The notes below the pieces were generated by a model that did no database searches, had not been told where the DNA came from, and worked only from the letters and a program-made list of their open reading frames with translations. Source: Novosphingobium colocasiae (GTDB taxonomy: Bacteria; Pseudomonadota; Alphaproteobacteria; Sphingomonadales; Sphingomonadaceae). From it: a stretch of DNA of 64,000 nucleotides. The stretch's first letter is position 1. Each line of letters begins with the position of its first letter. The stretch is taken from assembly GCF_014652555.1 (NCBI RefSeq), contig NZ_BMZA01000008.1:84141-148140 (forward strand), written 5' to 3'. This document shows positions 53,543 to 61,736 of the stretch, in pieces. A program made the translations under genes and the position numbers.

Positions 53543-54615
53543 CGGGAAGCTCCTTGGTTAGGCGTGCGCGCACGGCGGGTGGCGCGGGCGCGCCACCATA
53601 GCAACGGGCCGCTGAGGCTCAGGAATACAAGCACCGCCGCTTCCAGCAGGATCACCAGCCGCCCGGCCATGCCAAACGTCTCGCCGGTGTGCAGCGGCAG
53701 CGCGGTGGTCCACAGCGCGGGGTTTTCGGCGGCGGGAACGCTGGCCAACACCACGCCGCTGCGGGCATCCACCCGCACCGTGTCGAAAGCGCGCGGGGCC
53801 TGCGATGCGGCGAACAGGTTCACGGCCAGCACGCCGTCGGCCCCGAAGCGGACATCGCGCAGGGGGGCATCGGGAAACTGTCGTGCGGCCAGCGCAATGG
53901 CGGCGTCAATGCGGGGATCGGCCAGGACAACCGGGGTCGGGCTGGGCACTGCACCCGGCGCGGCACCGGGCCAGGCCAGGTCGGGGATCGCCAGCGCCAG
54001 TCCGGTCATGGCGCTGAACAGCGCCACCACCGCCGCCATCGCACCGAAGCTGCGGTGCTGCTGGCGCAGGCGCAGCCGCGCGGGCAAACCCTTGCGGATC
54101 TTGAGCGCGGCCAACACCCGCCCGCGTCCCGGCCACCATTGCCACAGACCGGTACCCGCGATCAGCGCCAGCGCCACCCCGTTGAGGGTGACGATCACGA
54201 GCCCGGCGGACCCCGCCAGCAGTCGGTAGTGAAGCTGGAGCGCCAGCTCGAAAGGGAACCGCCACACCGTGCCGGCGGCCAGTACGCGGCCGTCGCCGGG
54301 ATCGAGCGTGACGTAGCGCACGCGCCCGGCGGGATCGGAAAGCTGCGCGAATGCGGCGGCTTGCGGCACATCGGCGAAGAACAGCCGGGATACCTGGTAG
54401 CCGGGGAACGCACGCTCCGCCGCGTGGCGCAATGCCGAGACGGGAACGGCCGGGGCAGTGGCCGGGGTCCGGCACACCATGGCCGCAGGATCGGCAAGTC
54501 GCGCCAGCGGCGCGTGAAAGGCGAGCGCCATGCCGGTCAGCGCCTGCAACAGCAGCAACGGCGCGAAGACCAGGGCAAGCCGGCGGTGAAGGGCAAGAAC
54601 AAAGGCCGGCTTCAT
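53539..54615 (-). CDS. PepSY-associated membrane protein (iron uptake-linked)
   Basis: Inner-membrane protein of 358 residues with the four-helix PepSY_TM layout: helix 1 at 11-33 (LALVFAPLLLLQALTGMALA), helices near 152-172 and 192-215 (SFGAMAAVVALFSAMTGLAL), and a C-terminal helix near 325-345. Conserved His residues in HRRLA and RQQHRSFG are possible haem ligands. It follows a TonB siderophore receptor after an 88-base spacer with a strong hairpin, the same pairing as at 24024-27214. Possible ferric-siderophore reductase. Confidence 0.82.
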   Translation of the reverse strand: MKPAFVLALHRRLALVFAPLLLLQALTGMALAFHAPLARLADPAAMVCRTPATAPAVPVSALRHAAERAFPGYQVSRLFFADVPQAAAFAQLSDPAGRVRYVTLDPGDGRVLAAGTVWRFPFELALQLHYRLLAGSAGLVIVTLNGVALALIAGTGLWQWWPGRGRVLAALKIRKGLPARLRLRQQHRSFGAMAAVVALFSAMTGLALAIPDLAWPGAAPGAVPSPTPVVLADPRIDAAIALAARQFPDAPLRDVRFGADGVLAVNLFAASQAPRAFDTVRVDARSGVVLASVPAAENPALWTTALPLHTGETFGMAGRLVILLEAAVLVFLSLSGPLLWWRARATRRARTPNQGASR

Positions 54616-54653
54616 GGCATCCCGCCCGCGAAAGTCACAAAATCAGGATACGG

Positions 54654-54684
54654 CCGCCGCCCCCTTGAGGGAAGGGAGCGGCGG
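54654..54684 (-). other. Strong stem-loop between TonB receptor and PepSY genes
   Basis: CCGCCGC (54654-54660) pairs with GCGGCGG (54678-54684), extended by CCCTT (54662-54666) with AAGGG (54672-54676), leaving a short loop. There is no U run on the minus-strand transcript, so it is more likely an attenuator or RNA-processing/stability site that lowers expression of the second gene relative to the first. Confidence 0.5.
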
Positions 54685-54703
54685 ACACGCGCTGGGACCT
54701 CGA

Positions 54704-56878
54704 TCAGAACTTGAATTCGACGCGGCCGGTGATCGTGCGCGGCGTACCCGGCATGACCCAGTAGCGATGGTACGAAGCGGCATACCAGGTCACGTCGAAC
54801 AGGTTGGTCACGTCAACGCTGAGCTTGACGCTTTCCGACGGCTCGTAGCTGGCGAGCGCGCGCACCAGGGTATAGTCCGGCAGGTAGAAGTCGGAACCGG
54901 TCTCACCCAGCCGCTTCGACACGTAGTTGACGCCGCCGCCCACGGTGAACCGGCCGGTCTCGCCCAGATCGAACGCCTTGGTGACCAGCAGGTTGGCCTG
55001 ATGCTTGGGGATGTTGATCAGCGGATCGCCCTTTTCGATGGCGAGGCCGAATGCGGGGTCAGCCGCAGCGACGGCCCATTTCGCATCGGTGTAGGCGTAA
55101 GCGGCGTAGACGCTGATCTCGCCGGGCAGGCTGGCGTTGATGTCGGCCTCGATGCCCTTGCTGGTTGCCGATCCCCCGGCGATCGAGAAGCCCGAGTGGT
55201 CGGGGTTCGGATCGTTGGTCAGGATGTTCTTCTTCTTCATGCTGTAAGCGGCGAGCGTCGCGCTGATCTTCTTGTCGATCGACGTGAAGCGCAAGCCGGC
55301 CTCATAGGACTTGCTGGTCTCCGGCGCGAACGCATTGCCGAAGAAGTTAAGACCGCTGTTGGGGCGGAAGCCGGTACCATAGCCGCCATAGATGCTCAGC
55401 GTATCGGTGAGTTCGTAAAGCGCGCCGGCGGTCGGGCTGAAGCGCTTGCGGATCGCGATCTTGTTGTACAAGTCGTCGGTCGGTGCCTTGAGGTAGTTGG
55501 TCACGTCCTGCTTGAAGTGGTCGAAGCGGCCGCCGACGCGCAGCTTGAAATGGTCGGTGACGTCGATCTGGTCCTGGAAATAGACGCCCCAGGCCGATTG
55601 CACTTCGTGCGAGTCCTGCAGGAACGTGGTGGGTGTGACAACCTGGCCATAGACCGGATTGAAGATGTCGATCGCGTAGTTGGCTGCGGTGATGGGCGAG
55701 CCTGCCGTGTAGACGGGGCCGCGATAGCGGGTCTGGAACAGGTCTATCTTGAACTTGTCCCAGTCAGCACCGAGCAGCACGTGGTGCTTGAACGGGCCAG
55801 TGTAGAAGCTGCCGGAAATTTCACCCCGGAACACCATGTTGGTGGTGTCGTAATCGCGGAAGCGTCGCTGGCGGGACAGGATGTTGCCGGTCTCCTCCAG
55901 GGTCTGGCGACCACCGGCCAGTTCCGGATCGCTGGAATAGCCCTTGAAGCTGGTATCGCGATAGCCGAAGCCGCCCAGCAGCACCCAGCCTTGCGCGATT
56001 TCCTGCTGCAACTGCACCTGATGGCCCAGCACCTTCACCTTCGTCGGCCCGTCGCCGGGCTCGCCAAGGAAGGTCTTGCGGCTCATCACCCCAAGCTTGC
56101 CGTCCACCGCCACGACGCCGCGATCGAAATCGACTTCCTGATCGACGAACTCCATCTCGTAGGACAGGCTGGTGCTGGAAGAAGGCTGGAAGAGGATCGA
56201 GGGCGAGGCGACCTTCTTGCGCGAGCTGACCGTTTCACGGAAGCTGTCGGCCTCCTGCATCGCACCGTTCAGGCGGATGGCAACGGTATCGCTCACGCTC
56301 AGGTTGTAATCTCCTTCGACGCGATAGGTGTCATAACTGCCGCCGGACGCCGCGAAGCTGCCGAAGCTGTCGCCGATCTTGGCCTTCTTGGTGGTGATGT
56401 TGATCGTGCCGCCGGGCTCGCCACGGCCGAACACCGCGCCGTTCGGGCCTTTCAGCACTTCGATCTTCTCGATGTTGGAGGCATCGCGCGGGCCGCCATA
56501 GCCGCGCCCGCCGTTGAACCCGTTGACCAGGAAGCCGCTCGGGAAGTTCTCGTCACCGGCAAAGCCGCGGATGGCGAAGCTGTCCCACAGGCCGCCGAAG
56601 TTGTTCTGGCGGGCGACCCCGCTGGCCAGATCCAGCGCCGCGTCAAGACGGGTGATGTTGAGCTGCGAGAGCAGCTTGCCGTCGATCTCCTGGACCGACT
56701 GCGGTAGTTCCCTGAGCGGCACATCGCCGCGATACTGCTGGCGCTGGCCGATGACCGTGATGTCCGCGCCGGCGTCGGCGGCATCATCTGCGGCCTCCGC
56801 CCAGGCGGCACCAGGCAGCGCGACCATGGCGGCACTGGTGATAAGGACGGCGCGAACTGCTGACTTGCGAATGCTCAT
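54704..56878 (-). CDS. TonB-dependent siderophore receptor
   Basis: Outer-membrane receptor of 724 residues of the FhuA/FecA/PupB class. Signal peptide ends at AWAE; a TonB-box-like ADITVIGQRQQYRGD is followed by the plug with PLRELPQSVQEIDGKLL (typical of siderophore receptors: 'LPQSV'), IRGFAGDENFPSGFLVNG and IEKIEVLKGPNGAVFGRGEP. Ends TITGRVEFKF. The start at MSIRKSAVRAVLITS was chosen because it begins a good signal peptide. Works with the PepSY gene downstream; substrate probably a ferric hydroxamate or catecholate. Confidence 0.93.
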   Translation of the reverse strand: MSIRKSAVRAVLITSAAMVALPGAAWAEAADDAADAGADITVIGQRQQYRGDVPLRELPQSVQEIDGKLLSQLNITRLDAALDLASGVARQNNFGGLWDSFAIRGFAGDENFPSGFLVNGFNGGRGYGGPRDASNIEKIEVLKGPNGAVFGRGEPGGTINITTKKAKIGDSFGSFAASGGSYDTYRVEGDYNLSVSDTVAIRLNGAMQEADSFRETVSSRKKVASPSILFQPSSSTSLSYEMEFVDQEVDFDRGVVAVDGKLGVMSRKTFLGEPGDGPTKVKVLGHQVQLQQEIAQGWVLLGGFGYRDTSFKGYSSDPELAGGRQTLEETGNILSRQRRFRDYDTTNMVFRGEISGSFYTGPFKHHVLLGADWDKFKIDLFQTRYRGPVYTAGSPITAANYAIDIFNPVYGQVVTPTTFLQDSHEVQSAWGVYFQDQIDVTDHFKLRVGGRFDHFKQDVTNYLKAPTDDLYNKIAIRKRFSPTAGALYELTDTLSIYGGYGTGFRPNSGLNFFGNAFAPETSKSYEAGLRFTSIDKKISATLAAYSMKKKNILTNDPNPDHSGFSIAGGSATSKGIEADINASLPGEISVYAAYAYTDAKWAVAAADPAFGLAIEKGDPLINIPKHQANLLVTKAFDLGETGRFTVGGGVNYVSKRLGETGSDFYLPDYTLVRALASYEPSESVKLSVDVTNLFDVTWYAASYHRYWVMPGTPRTITGRVEFKF

Positions 56879-57310
56879 CGATACGATCCCTGTTTTGCCT
56901 GTTCCTACGTCCTGCAACGCATTCAGGAGCTGACTTTTCTTGGCCCGTTGCGGCGCTTTCGACCGCTTTTGCCGGGCTTGTCTATGTCTCCTGTCCTGAT
57001 CGAGGCTATCCCGCCACGGACAAATCTTTGATCGTAAGGTGCCTGCCATGCGGCTGATTATAACGAATCGGTCGCGGCCGCCGCGCATTGTGCCGCCTAT
57101 GCTGCAATTGCGAAATTTCCGAGTCTTCGGCGGGTTTTCGCCTGCTGAGGCCGAGCACCTTCATATGCTGCGACGCAGCATGATAGCTTCGCACAACCGA
57201 TTGCCGTCATCCGCCCCGCGCGCACAAAAAAGCGGGCTCGCGCCGTCCGGCATGAGCCCGCTCAGGTCATGTCCCTGTGGGTCAGGGGAGGGTTCGGGTA
57301 TGCGGGGCCT
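56879..57310. promoter_or_regulatory. 432-base spacer: leader/promoter of the siderophore receptor and 3' end of the secreted-protein operon
   Basis: No gene is supported here. On the minus strand a perfect TATAAT (57062 to 57057) lies 180 bases before the receptor start inside the degenerate palindrome GATT-ATAACG-AATC (57056-57069), which could be promoter plus iron-regulator site. A short direct run TATGCTGCAATTGCG is also present near 57100. The right end holds the terminator of the 57311 gene. Confidence 0.4.
57226..57262 (-). terminator. Rho-independent terminator after the 57311 gene
   Basis: Stem AGCGGGCTC (57231-57239) / GAGCCCGCT (57254-57262), 14-base loop, followed on the minus strand by a U run (A run at 57226-57231 on this strand). 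It is 48 bases past the gene's stop. Confidence 0.88.
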
Positions 57311-57697
57311 TCAGAGCGTGAAGGTCGCGAAGGTCTTGGTGCCGCTGGCCGTTTCGACCAGCGAGACGACGACCTTGGCCCCGGCCGCCGGCTTGAGCCC
57401 GGCGACGCTGAACTTGTTGGCACCGGTAACCGCCAGCGGGCTGGTGGTCTTCTGGGTGCCGGCGGTGACGATCAGCTTGCCGGTGAAGTCCTTGGCCGGC
57501 AGCGGCTCGTCTTCCTCGCTGATGTAGACGTCCACGCCCTTGGGGCCCTTGACGATTTCGAACAGCGTCTCGCCCGACATCTGCACCTTGCCGCCGTGCA
57601 TCGGCTTCATGCTGCCGTGCGCGAACGACGTGGTGGCGAGCAGGCCGGCACCGCACAGCGCGGCGGCGGTCAGGGCGGCGATCTTCAAACGGTTCAT
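57311..57697 (-). CDS. Small periplasmic protein of unknown function
   Basis: Protein of 128 residues with signal peptide MNRLKIAALTAAALCGAGLL cleaved near SFAHGS. The mature part is a beta-rich domain with an N-terminal HGSMKPMHGGKVQM segment whose Met/His residues could bind a metal, ETLFEIVKGPKGVDVYI, and KLIVTAGTQKTTSPLAV. It follows the DUF4198 gene after 30 bases and shares its operon and terminator. It resembles small secreted proteins found near copper and iron genes; no function is known. Confidence 0.75.
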   Translation of the reverse strand: MNRLKIAALTAAALCGAGLLATTSFAHGSMKPMHGGKVQMSGETLFEIVKGPKGVDVYISEEDEPLPAKDFTGKLIVTAGTQKTTSPLAVTGANKFSVAGLKPAAGAKVVVSLVETASGTKTFATFTL

Positions 57698-57727
57698 GGA
57701 GTTTCTCCTGGGGGGAATTTCGGGGGC

Positions 57728-58483
57728 TTATTCAGGAAGATGCGGCAAGGTGAACGCCAGCGAGGCACGGTGCTCCATCTGGTTGTACCTGGCGGGCTCA
57801 TCGCTGCCGACCACCAGGATGCCGACGATGACATTGAGGCCCTGGTTGCGCAGCGTGACGGTGGCGGTGCCGTCTGCCCCTGTGGTGACCGGAGTTTCGT
57901 CCGGATCGTTGACGTAGTCGGACATGATCTTCACGCCTGCCACCGGCTTGCCCATGTACATCGCCCGCACGGTCAGCGGCTTGCCCTTGTCCACCGCGAT
58001 CGGCAGCACCGGCACGATCTGCAGGGTCTGCCCCTCGATCAGCGGCACCGGCTTGGTCGGCAGGGTCTTGAGGTAGACGCCGTACTTCCAGTTGTGCTCG
58101 GACACGGTGACCGGTCCGGCAACCTCGTCCTTGCCCTTGTTGTGCCAGGTGCCGGCGGCATCCTTGGTCCACAGGCCATAGTCCATTGCGGCGGCGACCA
58201 CCGCGAACGGCTCGTCGCTATCGACGACCGGGACGATCCCCGCCGCCTTGAGCGTCGCGTCGACCGGCAGGCCGGCTTCGTCGAGCGCCTTGACCGAGGT
58301 GATCTTGGGCAGACGGCTCACCGCGTCGAGATCGTCGGCCCCCACACCATATACCAGGGCAGTCTGCTTGGCACGCTGGGCGAACCAGATGGCATGAGCG
58401 TCCGCCGGAAGGCTGAGGCAGAGGCCGGAAGCCACAGCGGCCGCCGTGGAAACCAGACGCTTGTACGAATATGCGAGAGCCAT
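57728..58483 (-). CDS. DUF4198 domain-containing periplasmic protein
   Basis: Secreted protein of 251 residues with signal peptide ending PADAHA; the mature protein starts near HAIWF, the His-containing start typical of DUF4198/NikK-like nickel- or cobalt-uptake proteins. Two beta domains follow: VSRLPKITSVKALDEAGLPV ... and a Big-type domain VRAMYMGKPVAGVKIMSDYV with GADGTATVTLRNQGLNVIVG. Cells use such proteins beside TonB receptors in metal transport. Co-transcribed with the 57311 gene. Start at MALAYSYKRLVSTA preferred over a longer frame with no signal. Confidence 0.83.
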   Translation of the reverse strand: MALAYSYKRLVSTAAAVASGLCLSLPADAHAIWFAQRAKQTALVYGVGADDLDAVSRLPKITSVKALDEAGLPVDATLKAAGIVPVVDSDEPFAVVAAAMDYGLWTKDAAGTWHNKGKDEVAGPVTVSEHNWKYGVYLKTLPTKPVPLIEGQTLQIVPVLPIAVDKGKPLTVRAMYMGKPVAGVKIMSDYVNDPDETPVTTGADGTATVTLRNQGLNVIVGILVVGSDEPARYNQMEHRASLAFTLPHLPE

Positions 58484-58674
58484 GGGGGAGGTCCTGTTGT
58501 TGTGCTGCTGATGCTGACGAGTGTGTGAAAGATGCGTGGACTTTCTTGCCAAATGCATGCCCCCGCGCGGCACAAGGTGCTGACTAGAGGCGGTCCGCGC
58601 TACAGGAGCGACAAAGCCACACTTTTGCATCGGTATGCCGGGTGCTGCCCGGAGCGGAACGGCGAGGTCGGGAT

Positions 58675-59874
58675 TCAGTTCAACCCTAGCGGGGTCAGCG
58701 GGTCACCGATCAAACCCGCCACCATGGCGGCCTGAATCCATGTCGCGGGCCATACCTGGGACAGCGGGCCGACCAGCCGATCGCGAACCAGCGGAAGTAT
58801 CCGGCTGTCGGACTGGTACACCGGCGTGAACAGCGCCGTCAGTGCCTGGTATGTGCCGACGTGGCGACGCCGCTGGTCGACCGTCCGGGCAAGGGCGGCA
58901 GGGATATCGGGTGCGTCCCTCAGGCCTCGGGCCAGTGCCCAGGCGTCCAGCAGCGCCATGTTGGCTCCCTGCCCAAGCTGCGGGCTCGCCGAGTGCCAGG
59001 CATCACCGATATGGATGAGGCCCGGTTCGGCAGGTGCACGCAATGTGCGGTGAGCGTAGCGGGCGAAGACGAGTTGATCAGGATCGACGATCTGATCCAG
59101 CAAGGGCGCGCAGGCTGGCCACAGGTCCAGAACTTCGCGTTTCCACGCCTGTAGCCCACTGGCCTGCCATGCCGCGAACTGATCGGCGCGCAGCGACCAG
59201 AAGAACGCGACCTGCGGTTCACCCGTGCTCGGCGCAGAGCCGATCGGCAGTACGCCGACCATGCGGCTGGCCCGGTGATAGCGTTGTTCAAGTGCGTGAG
59301 GCTGAAAATCCGTTTCGCGGGGCAAGGTGAGGCTGGCCCAGAGCGCTCCGTAATCCAGCATGCGCCCGGTAGGTGGCGCCAACGGGGTGCGCGTCCCCAG
59401 CGCGTCGACCAGCAGATCGAATTCTTGCCCCCGCTCGCCATCGTCGAACTCGAGCTGCCTGCGCTCCCCCACGAAGCGAGAACCGGATATGGTGCGACCG
59501 GTCCGGATCGGAATGCCGGCGGCCAGCACCGCGTCATAAAGCGTACCGAAAAGCGCGGCCCGGTGGATACCGATACCGAAAGCGTTCGCTTTTCGCAGCG
59601 CGCTATAGTGCACGTCGAGCACCGTGCGGTGCCCTCCGGCAGTCTTGCCCAGCAAGCGGTCGATCCGCGCGCCGCGCGCCAATATCGTTTCTGCAAGCCC
59701 GAGCCGATCGAGAACCGCCAGACCGGTCGGCTGGAGCATCAGACCCGAACCGATCGGCCGAGGCGTATCGAAGCGCTCGAAAATCTCGATACGGTGGCCG
59801 CCACGGTGAAGCAGCAGTGCGGCTGCAAGCCCGGCGGGGCCGCACCCTGCAATGGCGATATCGCGCGCGGTCAT
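58675..59874 (-). CDS. FAD-dependent monooxygenase (PHBH/salicylate hydroxylase fold)
   Basis: Flavoprotein of 399 residues. ATG gives MTARDIAIAGCGPAGLAAAL with GCGPAG at 10-15, a ribose contact at EIFERFD, the middle motif DLLVDALGTRTPLAP (DG-like, near 195-209), and the FAD phosphate GD motif in GLIHIGDAWHSASPQLGQGA near 290-310. The typical hydroxylation of an aromatic or quinone substrate is expected; no partner gene shows the substrate. A longer frame continues 100 codons upstream without similarity. Divergent from the secreted protein gene. Confidence 0.9.
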   Translation of the reverse strand: MTARDIAIAGCGPAGLAAALLLHRGGHRIEIFERFDTPRPIGSGLMLQPTGLAVLDRLGLAETILARGARIDRLLGKTAGGHRTVLDVHYSALRKANAFGIGIHRAALFGTLYDAVLAAGIPIRTGRTISGSRFVGERRQLEFDDGERGQEFDLLVDALGTRTPLAPPTGRMLDYGALWASLTLPRETDFQPHALEQRYHRASRMVGVLPIGSAPSTGEPQVAFFWSLRADQFAAWQASGLQAWKREVLDLWPACAPLLDQIVDPDQLVFARYAHRTLRAPAEPGLIHIGDAWHSASPQLGQGANMALLDAWALARGLRDAPDIPAALARTVDQRRRHVGTYQALTALFTPVYQSDSRILPLVRDRLVGPLSQVWPATWIQAAMVAGLIGDPLTPLGLN

Positions 59875-60058
59875 GTCCGACTGGCTATGCGAAAAAGCGC
59901 TTCCGGCAAAGTTCCGGGGTGATCCGGCCAGCGAAAACCCGTGCGCAACCTTCCGCCGCTGAAACGCTCCAAAATACGACACCGGGGCATCAGCGATTGA
60001 CGGGGCGGAGTACCGTCCCATGTCCTGCTTGACCAAGCGCGTATCCTGGAAGTGACCG

Positions 60059-61474
60059 ATGCCCAACCCGCCTGCCCCGTTCCCCCGCTCCCGCCCGCTG
60101 CGCGCCGGGGCGCTGTGCCTGGCGGCGGCGTTCAGCCTGTCGGGGCTGGGCGACAGCAGTGCTGCCGCCGGCAAGGAGCCGCCGCCGGTGGTGGCTCCGG
60201 CGATAGCGGGCTACCCCGCCTATATGCCGATGCATGGCCTGCGCGCGCCGGCGGTGAAGCTGTTCGTCAAGTGCGATGCATCGCGCGCGGCCGGGCGCGA
60301 GGTCTATCAGGGGCGCAGCGGCGATTCGCTCTATGGCCGGGCCGAGGGCGGGTTCGAATTCGTCTACGAGGCGCGCGATGGTGCGGGGAACCCGTGCGTC
60401 TACCCGTTCGCGCCCTGGCTGCCGCAGATCGTCGGTTCGCTGGACGGCACGCAATACATCCTGCGCTCGTCACAACCCGGCCACGGCGTGATCTTCCGCA
60501 CCGCCGACGAATGGGCCAGCGTCGACCTGCGCCTGTTCGAGATCGGCCGGCAACGCATCCACTTCGAGATGCAGGACATCAGCCTCGATTTCTCGGGCGC
60601 GATCCAGCCCAAGGGCGGGCTGCAACTGGAGGCTTATGGTGGCGAGAAGCCGGGGCTGTTCACCGCCGTGGTCCGCCGCGCCCGCATCTATGGCGGCAAG
60701 AACGCGATCTTCGTGCCGGGCGGGCAGACGATGCTTTACGTCGAGGACAGCGATATTGCCGGCAACCTCAGCGGCACCCCGGATCAGGACCATACCACTT
60801 ACATCAACGGCATCCTTGTCAGCCACTTGCGCAATTCGCTGTGGCGCGGACAGCGCGGCTGGTCGAACGTGGCGAGCGGGCACCAGCTCAAGGACAAGGC
60901 CTACTTGCGCATCTGGGAAAACGTGACCGTGGCCAACCAGCCCAACGGCGCGCCGCCCTCTGCCATGCCGCTGATCGACGCGCTGGGTTATGGCTTCACC
61001 TGGTCGAACGGCCTCAAGCTCGCCCGGCTGAAACCCGAACAGGCCCCGCGCGATGCGCTGGTCGATCTGCGTACCGAGAACACCTACAGTCCGCCGCAAA
61101 GCTATCCATGGAGCGTGGTGGCCGATCCCGCCTGGCGCATGCCGGCCAACCCGCTCGCCGCGCTGGACAAGGTGTACCTTTCGGTCTTCCTCGACACCAC
61201 CGTGCAGAGCTTCCGCACCGAGCCCTATGTCTTCGCGGTTCGCCCTCAAGGCACCCGGATCACGCCGGGCACCACCCTCATCGAAGGTAACGAGCAGACC
61301 ACGCGCGCGCAGCAGCGGATCGTTTCGCTGGCATTCAACACCGTCGGCAACGCCGCGCGCATCTATTCGGACGAAGGCTGGGGGCTGACCGATCCCGAAG
61401 TGCCGCAGGACCAGCGCTGGATCTTCGACCGCGACGCCTTCGCCCGCCACGCGCTGGGTTTGATTGGACGCTGA
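60059..61474 (+). CDS. Secreted protein of unknown function, possible parallel beta-helix
   Basis: Protein of 471 residues with a signal peptide (hydrophobic ALCLAAAFSLSGLGD, cleavage near SSAAAG). The middle contains a succession of short beta turns: YILRSSQPGHGVIFRTADEW, IHFEMQDISLDFSGAIQ, FTAVVRRARIYGGKNAIFVP, MLYVEDSDIAGNLSG and YINGILVSHLRNSLWRG. Such rungs of about 20-25 residues are like a pectin-lyase-like right-handed helix with Asn/Asp turns, but no enzyme motif is seen. The C terminus (about 380-471) is a separate domain. I cannot name a family. It begins with ATG 184 bases from the divergent monooxygenase. Confidence 0.75.
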   Translation: MPNPPAPFPRSRPLRAGALCLAAAFSLSGLGDSSAAAGKEPPPVVAPAIAGYPAYMPMHGLRAPAVKLFVKCDASRAAGREVYQGRSGDSLYGRAEGGFEFVYEARDGAGNPCVYPFAPWLPQIVGSLDGTQYILRSSQPGHGVIFRTADEWASVDLRLFEIGRQRIHFEMQDISLDFSGAIQPKGGLQLEAYGGEKPGLFTAVVRRARIYGGKNAIFVPGGQTMLYVEDSDIAGNLSGTPDQDHTTYINGILVSHLRNSLWRGQRGWSNVASGHQLKDKAYLRIWENVTVANQPNGAPPSAMPLIDALGYGFTWSNGLKLARLKPEQAPRDALVDLRTENTYSPPQSYPWSVVADPAWRMPANPLAALDKVYLSVFLDTTVQSFRTEPYVFAVRPQGTRITPGTTLIEGNEQTTRAQQRIVSLAFNTVGNAARIYSDEGWGLTDPEVPQDQRWIFDRDAFARHALGLIGR

Positions 61475-61736
61475 CATGGCTGGCCTCGCGCCATGCCCCC
61501 CCGCTGCGACTAACGTGCTGAGCACGTAAGTCTCGCTCCCCTCTCACGAGCGGGCGGGGAAATCAGCGTATGCCCGCCCGCTCGCGGGAGGGCCGGAAGG
61601 CTTGGCGGCGTGCCGCCTAGCCGGACGGGGTGGGCCCGGCACCACCCCGTCCGCGCGGTTGTGCCCATAATCGACGTTCCCTCGCGCCGGAATGGGTCTA
61701 CGTAGCCACCGGAGCGGGCACGACGGAAGGAGCGAT
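61475..61736. repeat. Palindrome-rich spacer between the secreted protein and cobQ
   Basis: Four inverted repeats stand in a row: ACGTGCT-G-AGCACGT (61513-61527); CGAGCGGGCGGG / CCCGCCCGCTCG (61547-61558 and 61573-61584); GGCT...GGCGGC-GT-GCCGCC...AGCC (61599-61622); and GACGGGGTG / CACCCCGTC (61624-61632 and 61643-61651). They might be a terminator stack, a REP-like element or a structured leader of cobQ. No cobalamin-riboswitch B12 box was recognised. Confidence 0.6.
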
